Origin: Bin55 sp963667455
GTDB lineage: Bacteria; Pseudomonadota; Gammaproteobacteria; Pseudomonadales; Azotimanducaceae
DNA: 64,000 nt
Reading direction: 5' to 3'
NCBI GenBank assembly: GCA_963667455.2
Contig: CAXXFR010000026.1
Span: forward strand, 310,001 to 374,000
Shown in pieces: positions 1-7,709 of this stretch; the stretch's first letter is position 1; the number at the start of each line of letters is the position of its first letter. The notes beneath the pieces were generated by a model that did not search any database, was not told where the DNA came from, and saw only the letters and a program-made list of their open reading frames with translations. The position numbers were made by a program, and so were the translations under genes.

Positions 1-1182
1 GCGAATTACCACCCCTTTGCCATCAAACCATTTCTCCGTTCCGTGAATCTTGTCATTTACATACGGAATCTCAGTTCGCCTTTCACCGCCATCGGGCGCA
101 CGGACAATCTGCACTCCATGTATAGATCCTTCGACATACTGCGTCTCACTCATAATGGCTCCATCTGGAAAGTACACAATATGAACCCCATGTTCCTTGT
201 CGTCGACAAAAATTGTCTTCGTGTAGACGACTCCGCTCGGCCAATACTTGAACGCTACTCCATGTCTCTTGCCGTCGCGAAATTGGGTCTTCCAGCCTGA
301 TCGATCCTCGAACGTCCCGGTCCACTCTCCAATTCTCCTTCCCTGGTCGTTGCGGTATCCACTACCTACGGAATCCGAGTAAAGAGCATTTCGATCAACC
401 CATCTCCCTGCTCCCATCTTGCCGTTCTTCCACGGACCTGAGTAGATTTCGGTTCGCATCTCGTCGTCGATATTCACGTAGGACAGCGTTACGGAGTGAT
501 TTCCGTTCAGGACTTTCCTGGGACATGACCCGACACTGTCTGCTCCCAGTGCCGCAAACAATTCACGATTGTTGAACGTGGACCAGACGAAGCAGTCTTC
601 GGCATCCAGCAGTTTCACCCAGCACTCAGCAGCTTCAGGCGTGTCTTCGTCGTCGCAAAGTGGTTCCAAAGCTAATTCGATGGCTGGTGTGGTCGATTCG
701 TCAACATCCGAAGGGCAAAAGGTGGACACCGTCTGGCAATTCCACGACTTGATCTGGTTGTCGTTGTAACCGTCGGTGATGCTCTCGCAGCTTTGAGTGG
801 CGGCTTCGTCGGCTTCCGATCGCCCATCTAGTGAACTCGCCACGAAGAGGCGAGACCAGTTCGTCGACTTGCCAGAGTCGTCGGGCTCAAGCTCAAGTGT
901 GCCTTCGGCCAGGGCGATGCACCCTCCGAGCATGGCGGAACTCGAGATGCAGCGCGTTCCCGCCTTGGATGCCTCCCACTCGCATAGAGTCTGGGCATGT
1001 TGGTTTGCGTCGAGCATCGAGTCCGAGTGCCATCCAAGAGCGTAGGTGTAGCCCTTGTCTGTTTTGAACTTGCCGTACTCGGATACGGCAATTGCCACGT
1101 AGTACTCACTGTCAACTCGATCGTCGGCACTTGCTATCGCCGCTATGCAGGTCAGAAGGAATACGAGCAGTGTGTTCTTCAC
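1..1182 (-). CDS. Secreted DUF4189-like protein with MORN_2/YwqK-type repeats, 3' end cut by window edge
   Basis: The frame is open from a GTG at 1182 to the left edge, so the gene is partial at its 3' end. Residues 1-20 (VKKT/VKNT-type start, hydrophobic core, ending SADD) look like a Sec signal peptide. The next ~100 residues, with paired cysteines and motifs such as GWHSDSMLDANQ and GTRCISSS, resemble DUF4189. A middle module follows (CFVWSTFNNRELFAAL, then GPWKNGK). The last ~90 residues are short KRHGV / KEHGV / KIHGTE repeats like those of YwqK/MORN_2 proteins. GTG is chosen because paralogues at 3007 and 16275 start at the equivalent ATG and all share a -10-like box 38 nt upstream. Function is unknown; location is inferred to be periplasmic or outside the cell. 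It is the first of three tandem copies. Confidence 0.8.
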   Translation of the reverse strand, partial: MKNTLLVFLLTCIAAIASADDRVDSEYYVAIAVSEYGKFKTDKGYTYALGWHSDSMLDANQHAQTLCEWEASKAGTRCISSSAMLGGCIALAEGTLELEPDDSGKSTNWSRLFVASSLDGRSEADEAATQSCESITDGYNDNQIKSWNCQTVSTFCPSDVDESTTPAIELALEPLCDDEDTPEAAECWVKLLDAEDCFVWSTFNNRELFAALGADSVGSCPRKVLNGNHSVTLSYVNIDDEMRTEIYSGPWKNGKMGAGRWVDRNALYSDSVGSGYRNDQGRRIGEWTGTFEDRSGWKTQFRDGKRHGVAFKYWPSGVVYTKTIFVDDKEHGVHIVYFPDGAIMSETQYVEGSIHGVQIVRAPDGGERRTEIPYVNDKIHGTEKWFDGKGVVIR

Positions 1183-1219
1183 GGTGAGACAACCCGCAGA
1201 AACCATACAACTAAATTGG

Positions 1220-1225
1220 AGTATA
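1220..1225 (-). promoter_or_regulatory. -10-like box TATACT of the first secreted-protein gene
   Basis: On the minus strand TATACT begins the stretch that ends 38 nt upstream of the GTG at 1182. The same box at the same distance precedes three paralogues (3045, 4202 and 16313). No convincing -35 hexamer is visible. Confidence 0.5.
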
Positions 1226-1461
1226 TCTGCGATGGGGAAGTTCAATTTTGGATAGTGGAACGAGGAGTAGCGCTCACTTCAGCCTGCTCTTTTGCTGGAC
1301 TTAGTGAGCAAATTGAACAGCCTGAACCCACTCCTGAATACACCTGGTTTCAGGTGTAGCAGCCAGTAGCCGACGTGTGTTGACGTCGTTCGACCACCGA
1401 ACCACCAAGTGCGGGTGTCCGTTTACGTGCTTTGTTTCGCCGCCTTCGCCTCGAGCAGCAC

Positions 1462-1791
1462 CTACGAAAACGAAACCATCAGAGCGATGGCGGCCGCGGC
1501 CAAGGCAATCACAGACACGGGGATCAACAACGCCAAGCCTGGCTGGAGAGCCCAGTCAGCACTGTTTGAAAACTGTTCGTCGCTAGTGTCAAAAGCACAT
1601 TGTCGACGGTTGAAGTCCACACAGAGCTTGATCCCGATGGTCGCAGACTGTGCGACGAATCCAGCACCAGCTCCGACCAAAACCCTCCAGAACCACTCGA
1701 TGTCGAATAGCAACAACGCGCAGTAGACCGCCGCTCCCACGAGAACAAACGCCACGACTCCGATACCCATTAGGGACTGCAAGTTCTTCAC
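1462..1791 (-). CDS. Small two- to three-helix membrane protein (paralogue of 4537-4872)
   Basis: A 109-residue protein with hydrophobic segments at about residues 8-32, 35-55 and 86-107. The middle contains the charged, cysteine-bearing stretch IKLCVDFNRRQ. It aligns along its length with the protein at 4537-4872, which has IKVCVDYDRR at the same place, so the two are paralogues. It lies between the first and second secreted DUF4189-like genes on the same strand. I do not recognise a characterised family. The repeated pairing with the secreted genes suggests, but does not show, that they work together. The start at 1791 matches the start of the paralogue (MKN versus MRN). Confidence 0.65.
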   Translation of the reverse strand: MKNLQSLMGIGVVAFVLVGAAVYCALLLFDIEWFWRVLVGAGAGFVAQSATIGIKLCVDFNRRQCAFDTSDEQFSNSADWALQPGLALLIPVSVIALAAAAIALMVSFS

Positions 1792-2047
1792 GGGTTCAAC
1801 ATCCCGGCTAGCACAACAGCCCCTGATTCCATCCGTGTGGCCATTCGCAACCAGACCCGGCGCGAGCTAATCCAAATCTGTCGTCACATTTCAACGAAAC
1901 AACATGGCAAACGAATACTGCGCCTATCTATTTACACGCTACTCGTCCAAGCGAATGGGCAATCTCTGCATCGGCAAACTTTGCCGATGCGGCTTCAAGC
2001 AAGTGTCCCTACCGGTACTCGACCGTAGGACCACACTCCATCCACTT

Positions 2048-3007
2048 CTATTCTGTTACTCCGTCACGGCCAATGACCTTGTGTGGCCGGCCGTCGCGGT
2101 ATTGAATCTCCCAGCTCGCGCCCCCGTTGTCGGGATATCCGACCCACTGGCCAATTCTCAGTCCATGATCGTCGCGATAGCCGCTAAATTGGGAATTGTC
2201 ATAGGGAGTATTGCGTTCAGACCATCTCCCAGCAGACATCCTGCCGTTCATCCAAGGACCGTCGTAAATCTCAGTCCTCATCTCGTCGTCGGCATCGACA
2301 AAGGTGAAAGATATCGCATAGTCACCGTTCAAGATCTTTCCAGGGCATGACCTGATCCTGTGTCTATCCGCCACCGCGAACAAGTGGCTATTGTTGACAG
2401 TGGACCAAACATAGCAGTCGACTTCGGCAGCTAGCAGTTTCACCCAGCATTCGGCACCTTCGGGTGTGCCTTTGTCGTCGCACAGGGGTTCCAACGTTGG
2501 TTCGAAGGTGGGTTGGCTGGATTCTTCGCCGTCCGATGCGCAAAAGGATTGCACCGTTTTGCATACAAACGACTTGATCTGGTCTTCGTTGTAACCGGAT
2601 GTCATACTCTCGCAACTCTTGGTTGCGGCTTCTTCAGCTTCTGATTGCCCGAGCGGCGAACTTGCCACAAACAGGCGCGTCCAGTACGGCGTGGTGCCCG
2701 TGTCATTGGGTTGCAACACGAGATTGCCTTCGGCCAGGGAGATGCAACCTCCGAGTGTGGAGGAACTCGAGATGCAACGGGTTCCAACCTCGGATGCCTC
2801 CCATTCACATGCAGCTTGCGCCTGCTGGTTCGCGTCGATCATTGAGTCCGCGTGCCAACCGTCGGAGTATGTGTACTCTTTGCCTGTCTCGAACATGCCG
2901 TATTCGGATATGGCAATTGACACGTAGTAGTCGTTGTCAAGCGCATCGTCGGCACCTGCTACAACCGCTATACCGGTCAGAAGGGATACGAGCAATGTGT
3001 TCTTCAT
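2048..3007 (-). CDS. Secreted DUF4189-like protein, short form without the MORN_2 repeat tail
   Basis: This 319-residue protein starts MKNTLLVSLLTGIAVVAGADD, a clear Sec signal peptide. Residues ~25-160 resemble DUF4189 and carry cysteines conserved in the neighbours (CEWEAS, TRCISSSS, GGCISLAEG, SFCASD). Residues ~185-310 form the second module shared with all copies (CYVWSTVNNSHLFA, GPWMNGRMSAG, GYRDDHGLRIGQW). Where the first copy continues into KxHG repeats, this one ends after one repeat-like unit. It is the second tandem paralogue and shares the -10 box and 38-nt spacing. Function is unknown; export is inferred. The ATG at 3007 is supported by both the signal peptide and the promoter spacing. 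Confidence 0.8.
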   Translation of the reverse strand: MKNTLLVSLLTGIAVVAGADDALDNDYYVSIAISEYGMFETGKEYTYSDGWHADSMIDANQQAQAACEWEASEVGTRCISSSSTLGGCISLAEGNLVLQPNDTGTTPYWTRLFVASSPLGQSEAEEAATKSCESMTSGYNEDQIKSFVCKTVQSFCASDGEESSQPTFEPTLEPLCDDKGTPEGAECWVKLLAAEVDCYVWSTVNNSHLFAVADRHRIRSCPGKILNGDYAISFTFVDADDEMRTEIYDGPWMNGRMSAGRWSERNTPYDNSQFSGYRDDHGLRIGQWVGYPDNGGASWEIQYRDGRPHKVIGRDGVTE

Positions 3008-3044
3008 TCTTTGATTCTCTGCTGAATTGCTGTACTAAATTAGA

Positions 3045-3050
3045 GTACAT
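3045..3050 (-). promoter_or_regulatory. -10-like box TGTACT of the second secreted-protein gene
   Basis: TGTACT on the minus strand, 38 nt upstream of the ATG at 3007 and embedded in flanks like those of the other three copies. It differs by one base from the TATACT of the others. Confidence 0.45.
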
Positions 3051-3198
3051 CTAGGAATGAAGAGTTACAAATCCTTATTTTGAAGTGTCCGGAGAGCATG
3101 CTTTCTGCTGGGATTATCGTGAGGGGTGGAGCAGTCAATCCAAGGCCGGATATCGAAAGTGTTTCTCCCGTTGCTCGACCCTTGACCACTCTTTACTT

Positions 3199-4164
3199 CT
3201 ATTCTGGTATCGGGTTACCGACTCTGACCGTCTCCATCTGCACCTCACCATTGCGATACTCAATCGTTCAGCTCGTGTCTACTCGTTCGGAATATCCAGT
3301 CCACTCACCAACCTTCAATCCCTGATGGTTGCGATATCCACTGAATCGGGAATTTTCATACGGAGTGTTGATTTCTATCCACATCCCGCCTGACATCCTG
3401 CCATTCTTCCACGGACCCTTAAAGCTTTCGGTTTTCAACTTATCATCGGCATCTACATAGCTGAACAACACGCGATGTACTCCGTTCAAGACCTTCTCGG
3501 AGCATGAAGGGATCATGCCCGAGTCCAATGCCGCGAACAAATTGCGATTGTTGAGTGTGGACCAGACGTAGCAGTCTTTTTGGACATCCAATAGTTGTGT
3601 CCAGCATTCGGCATCCTCGGGCGTGTTTTCGTCGTCACAGAGTGGTTCCAATACTTCGTCAAGGTCGGGCAGGTTGGAGTCGTCGATGTCCGAACCGCAT
3701 AGGGTGTGCACCGTCTTGCAGTCCCACGACTTGATCTGGTCTTCGTTGTATCCGGCGATGATGCTCTCGCAGTTTTGGGTTGCGGCTTCCTCAGCTTCTG
3801 ATCGCCCGACGGGTGAACTAGCCACAAACAGACGTGACCAGTTCGTCGGGGTGCCCTTGTCATCGGGTTCCAACTCGAGACTGCCTTCAACCAGAGCGAT
3901 GCACCCTCCGAGCACGGAGGTGCTCGAGACACAACGGGTTCCTTTCTTGGAAGCCTCCCACTCACATCGTATCTGCGCTTGATGAATCGCTTCGATCATC
4001 GAGTCAGCGTGCCAACCGGAGGCGTAGGCGTAATCTTTGCCCGTCTCGAACATGCCGTACTCGGACATGGCGATTGCCAAGTAGGTGTCGCTTCCGACTG
4101 AATCATCGGCATCTGCCACTGCAATCACACTTGTCAGCAGGAGTGGGAACAGTGTCTTCTTCAC
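3199..4164 (-). pseudogene. Third secreted DUF4189-like paralogue, interrupted by a premature TGA
   Basis: From the GTG at 4164 (signal peptide VKKTLFPLLLTSVIAVADADD) the frame matches the second copy throughout. It stops at TGA 3270-3268, exactly where the paralogues have tryptophan in SWEIQYRDG and SWTIEFRDD. Past the stop the same frame continues TIEYRNGEVQMETVRVG to a TAG at 3199, near the relative end point of copy two. The simplest reading is a TGG-to-TGA nonsense change that removes about 23 residues. A longer ATG start at 4197 exists, but its extra 11 residues lie inside the presumed 5' leader. The protein may still be exported and partly functional, so 'pseudogene' is a cautious label. 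Confidence 0.65.
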
Positions 4165-4201
4165 GGCGTGTCGCTCCGCGGATTCGATGTGTTTCAATCG
4201 G

Positions 4202-4207
4202 AGTATA
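4202..4207 (-). promoter_or_regulatory. -10-like box TATACT of the third secreted-protein gene
   Basis: TATACT on the minus strand, 38 nt upstream of the GTG at 4164. The flanking CCTAGA is shared with copy two. Confidence 0.5.
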
Positions 4208-4536
4208 TCTAGGATTGGAAGGGTTCAGTTCAGGGTTCTGAGGTGTGCACAGCGCATGCCTGCACCAACGAAGGTCGTGCCAAACAGTTCGGAATCCAGC
4301 GGTCCGAAGTACGGCTTAGGACTGAGATTTCTTGAACGCAACGCCGCGATTTAGGAGAGAGTGCGGGTTGCGAATCTACGTGTGGATGCCCGCTACTGGA
4401 TCCTCATGAATGCGAAGGTTACCGTACTAAGGGGAGCGATCTGCACTCTGTACCGGATTGAGAGCGGACACAAGGAAAATCTGTCGCCTGTAGAGTTGAG
4501 GTAGCCTTCAGAACTTCGTCGCCTCTCACCGTCAGG
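4208..4536. other. Intergenic stretch with no recognised gene
   Basis: About 330 bases between the promoter of the third secreted-protein gene and the next membrane-protein gene. I see no plausible frame, RNA gene or repeat here. Confidence 0.4.
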
Positions 4537-4872
4537 TCAACACGGACAAGAACAGATGCCATGAACTAAGCTAATCGTGCTAAACATAAATGCCAATAGG
4601 GGAATGACAAGCACGAGGATTCGCTGCGTAGTCCATCCGGGACGTCCCGGTTCCTGATCCCCCCTTGGGTCAAACAGTCCCTTACGGCGATCATAGTCCA
4701 CACAGACCTTAATCCCGAGGGCGGCAAAAGAAGCAATGAGCCCAGCTACGCTCCCCCAGGCAACCTTCTCAAACCAGTAGAAGTCGAAAGGGAGCAACGC
4801 ACAGAAGACCGCAAGGCCCACTAGGAAAAATGTGCCCAATCCCACGCCGCACACAGAAAGGATGTTTCTCAT
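4537..4872 (-). CDS. Small membrane protein, paralogue of 1462-1791
   Basis: About 111 residues from the ATG at 4872 (MRNILSVCGVGLG), which aligns with MKNLQSLMGIGVV of the paralogue. An upstream ATG at 4917 would add 15 hydrophilic residues with no counterpart. Hydrophobic segments lie at about 5-28, 34-52 and 84-104, with the conserved hydrophilic IKVCVDYDRRKGLFD between the second and third. The C-terminus has closely spaced cysteines (CSCPC). Function is unknown. The pair brackets the second and third secreted DUF4189-like genes, which points to duplication of a secreted-protein/membrane-protein unit. Confidence 0.65.
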   Translation of the reverse strand: MRNILSVCGVGLGTFFLVGLAVFCALLPFDFYWFEKVAWGSVAGLIASFAALGIKVCVDYDRRKGLFDPRGDQEPGRPGWTTQRILVLVIPLLAFMFSTISLVHGICSCPC

Positions 4873-4917
4873 AGTCTCGTACTTCCAATGATCGCCAGTG
4901 TCCGTTCCTCCATCCAT

Positions 4918-5252
4918 GCAGGTTGGACTATCCGGATTCCGCTAGGCCAGTTTCACTTCGCAAACGCACCTCCCAAACACGTTCAAGCAAAGCTCGCTAA
5001 CTGCAACCTCTATCCCAAAGTGTAGTCCAAGCTCGGGGAATGGGGGTGTCCGAGGAGAGAACTGCACCCACAATATCGAGTGCAACCACAATCCAATCGT
5101 CACATTTGGCGACACACGAAACCCGATCAGAATTGAAATTCCGTCTGAACTCCGTTACGGCTCTTGCTCGAACCCAGCTGAAATTTGGGTGATTCGATCA
5201 GGCATGTATTACGATGGGTGCAGAAAATAATCAGTAGCGACATAGAACCATC
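4918..5252. other. Intergenic stretch upstream of the antitoxin gene
   Basis: No plausible gene is visible. The last 60 bases are AT-richer and could hold the promoter of the RelB/DinJ-type gene, but I cannot fix a -35/-10 pair. Confidence 0.35.
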
Positions 5253-5513
5253 ATGGCTAACCACCAAGTACAAGTGCGAATCGACAAGCGCATCAAGGAA
5301 GAAGCAACTGAAGTCCTCGCAACAATGGGACTCACCGTGTCGGACGCAATTCGGCTGTTGCTGACACATGTAGCAAGAGAGAAAACGTTGCCATTCTCCC
5401 TGCTCGAACCGAACCAAGAAACTATCGCCGCCATGAAAGAAGCCCGAGAAGGCGGTCTCAAGCAGTTTGACAACGTCGAGGGCCTTTTCGAAGACCTCCA
5501 TTCAAGATGTTGA
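5253..5513 (+). CDS. RelB/DinJ-family antitoxin, no toxin beside it
   Basis: An 85-residue protein with the ribbon-helix-helix pattern of RelB/DinJ antitoxins. The N-terminal strand is VQVRIDKRIKEEA, then TMGLTVSDAIRLLLTHVA and a C-terminal toxin-binding tail with PNQETIAAMKEAREG, typical of DinJ. Such proteins bind as dimers to their own operator and neutralise a RelE/YafQ mRNA endonuclease encoded just downstream. Here the next gene (5622-5834) is 70 residues long and lacks RelE features, so this antitoxin appears to be an orphan. Its toxin may have been lost, or it may act as a stand-alone regulator. The family call is firm; the biological role is inferred. Confidence 0.85.
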   Translation: MANHQVQVRIDKRIKEEATEVLATMGLTVSDAIRLLLTHVAREKTLPFSLLEPNQETIAAMKEAREGGLKQFDNVEGLFEDLHSRC

Positions 5514-5621
5514 GCAATCTAAGACTCAGCTAGTCAGTCTTAGCGTCGTGATCTTGTTTGCGATCAGACGCAGAGTTCAACCTGCACCTGAGCCACGGAC
5601 CTGAATTCCCAAGCAACGACA

Positions 5622-5834
5622 ATGCGTCTCCAGCTCGACGAACAGTGGATTGCCAAGCTCAGCCGATTGACGGAGACGGGCATGGGCTACCAGCACGTAG
5701 AGGTCCACTTGCGCGATGGCCGATGCATCAGAAATGTACTCGCATTGAATGCTGAAGTACTGGAGTGGTCCGATCAGCGACCAATCCGGAATGACGACAT
5801 CGCCGATATTCTCCCGGCGATTGAGAGAGATTGA
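5622..5834 (+). CDS. Conserved small hypothetical protein
   Basis: A 70-residue soluble protein. The core (GMGYQHVEVHLRDGR then IRNVLALNAEVLEW) reads like a small beta-strand domain, and the end (DDIADILPAIERD) is acidic. I remember similar short proteins annotated only as hypothetical. It begins with an ATG 108 bases after the antitoxin stop and has no RelE/YafQ catalytic pattern, so I do not call it a toxin. It ends about 90 bases before the helical-repeat/nuclease pair on the same strand and may be co-transcribed with it. Function unknown. Confidence 0.6.
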   Translation: MRLQLDEQWIAKLSRLTETGMGYQHVEVHLRDGRCIRNVLALNAEVLEWSDQRPIRNDDIADILPAIERD

Positions 5835-5924
5835 ACGGCACTTTCCTACTCTACCCGACATTATGTGTGAGTTTCACTCCGAGACTCCGCCTTTCAGACC
5901 GCAACTGCAAATATTCAACGCGAC

Positions 5925-7709
5925 GTGTTAGACTGGAACGGTGCTCAATCACGCCAACTTGCCGACATGCTCGATCCAAATGCCATCGAAAAGTCCCTTC
6001 GGACTGCTTACGCTGCAGGCAATCTGCTCAGCACTGTCGCTACAGTGCAATACGCCGAGAGAGGAACATTTGCCAACGAGCTGGTCAGATTGCACAATTC
6101 CCAAGAGATCGACTTTCTTTCCGCCTGTACGTCTGAAGAACTTGACCGAATGGAAGCGAGTTTGTTCTTCAAACTTCAAACTCTCTTTTGCGAGTACCTC
6201 CCAAGAATAGACTGTAATGCAATGGACGCAGCTACAGCGTGTAACAGAATGTTAAAAAGAACAGGTAAAGATCTAAGCGCTCAGCTTGTAGTTGACGCTC
6301 TACAACGATGGTTTCAACAATGCAAGAATCGTGTGAAGGAGGGGCTTGACCTGTTGCAACGCGACACTGTTTTTCACAGGGAGTTGGTGCGTCCTGTTGT
6401 CAAAGCGGGAGCTTGCTATGATGGCGAGAAGTTTACCACTGAGGCTCTTGCTTTATCGCGCCACGCTGACTCTTCGGTTCGATTGAAGGCTTTGTCACTC
6501 CTAGGAGAAATTGTACCTGCGAGTGACAACACTCAGATCGAACGGGTGATTTCCAGGTGCAGCGAAGTAGTCGATTGCAACGATTCCGATCGAGAAATTG
6601 CAAGTGTCATTCGGTCGGTAAGCGAGTTGACTCAACGTATTGATGGAGCTGTCTCCAAGGACGTAGAGCGTCTCTTTGTTAGCACCTGCAAGAAGACCAC
6701 ACCGATAGTTCGTAGTGAGTTAGCGTTCAGTCTCTCACGATGTCCAAGAAACTTCTCGCCAACTATGATTGAAGCAGCCTTCGATGCTCTCAAGTGCACC
6801 GATCGGACGGAGCACCAAACGATTGAATGGATCGATACGATGCTTTATGGCTGGGAGCTGGATATTGACCGGGAACGAGTAGTGTCGTTCCTTCAAGATC
6901 TGCTCTTTCGCAATGAACTGGCCGTAGAAATGGAACAATTGGAGTACTTTAGACACAAACTTGCTGAGAATTCTTCAGAACTCCTAGGATGGTATGTTGT
7001 GTATTTCCTGTTGACGGGAGATAATAGATTGTGCAGAGCAGCCTGCAGGTTACTACCGAGTCATGTTCAAGACTCGCCTAAAGGCCTTGACCTCGATCTT
7101 TCTTCCTTTAATCTCAGTTCTTTATCGATCCTGTTTCTAGCTCGAAAGATCATCGGGTACTGTCTATCAAGACCGCGATGTGCCACGGCTCTTCTCCTGT
7201 CTTGCCTTCGTGTGGTTTCGGACAAAGATCGCCCAGAACTGGAACGGTTAGTTTTCGACTACTTTGCCATGAATTACATCCAGTCCAAGCAGTGGTTCAA
7301 GGAGCTACTTGAAGAAAATGACCCAGCAGGGCAGTCGGTCGGTAGACTTTCAACTCAAGTCGAGCAGTATATTGATGACTTCAAAGAGCTCGGTTCTTGT
7401 CCCGCCTTTGCTCCAAGCGATCGCGACATCCAACTGCAACGCAATCACAATCTTGATCTCTGGCGCAACGCATGGAAAAGGGGCCAGCAAGCATCGATTC
7501 TTGCTAACGCCGTCAAAAGAGTAACCGTGCTGTACGGCTCGAGGTCTATCTCTTACGTTTACGACAACACCGGTGATGCGCCAAGTCGAAAGGAAATCCC
7601 GCTAATCTCCCATCGAATCTCGGCGGAGTTTCCCGGCCTAAACGTTCTCGATCCAGTGGGGCTCGAATGCAAACTCAATAGCTTCAGAGAAGAGCTCCCA
7701 CCCCAATGA
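5925..7709 (+). CDS. Large helical-repeat protein, first gene of an overlapping pair with a nuclease-like gene
   Basis: A 594-residue, almost entirely alpha-helical soluble protein without transmembrane segments. Residues ~150-260 contain HEAT-like units (ALALSRHADSSVRLKALSLLGEIV is the clearest), so a scaffold or sensor role is plausible. I see no catalytic motif. The frame opens with GTG at 5925; the ATG at 5967 (MLDPNAIEKSLR) is an equally possible start and neither has a strong ribosome-binding site. Its stop overlaps the start of the next gene by four bases (ATGA at 7706), implying translational coupling and a joint function. Family unknown to me. The neighbourhood suggests defence, but that is inference. 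Confidence 0.75.
   Translation: MLDWNGAQSRQLADMLDPNAIEKSLRTAYAAGNLLSTVATVQYAERGTFANELVRLHNSQEIDFLSACTSEELDRMEASLFFKLQTLFCEYLPRIDCNAMDAATACNRMLKRTGKDLSAQLVVDALQRWFQQCKNRVKEGLDLLQRDTVFHRELVRPVVKAGACYDGEKFTTEALALSRHADSSVRLKALSLLGEIVPASDNTQIERVISRCSEVVDCNDSDREIASVIRSVSELTQRIDGAVSKDVERLFVSTCKKTTPIVRSELAFSLSRCPRNFSPTMIEAAFDALKCTDRTEHQTIEWIDTMLYGWELDIDRERVVSFLQDLLFRNELAVEMEQLEYFRHKLAENSSELLGWYVVYFLLTGDNRLCRAACRLLPSHVQDSPKGLDLDLSSFNLSSLSILFLARKIIGYCLSRPRCATALLLSCLRVVSDKDRPELERLVFDYFAMNYIQSKQWFKELLEENDPAGQSVGRLSTQVEQYIDDFKELGSCPAFAPSDRDIQLQRNHNLDLWRNAWKRGQQASILANAVKRVTVLYGSRSISYVYDNTGDAPSRKEIPLISHRISAEFPGLNVLDPVGLECKLNSFREELPPQ

Noticed and set aside
1..1359. Several plus-strand frames opposite the first secreted-protein gene
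   Set aside because: They are shadows of the minus-strand gene, which alone has a signal peptide and paralogues.
4165..4197. ATG start at 4197 for the third secreted-protein gene
   Set aside because: It would put 11 charged residues before the signal peptide and lies within 5 nt of the shared -10 box; paralogues start at the equivalent of 4164.
5622..5834. Toxin of the RelB/DinJ antitoxin
   Set aside because: 70 residues without the basic RelE/YafQ core or catalytic His/Arg pattern.
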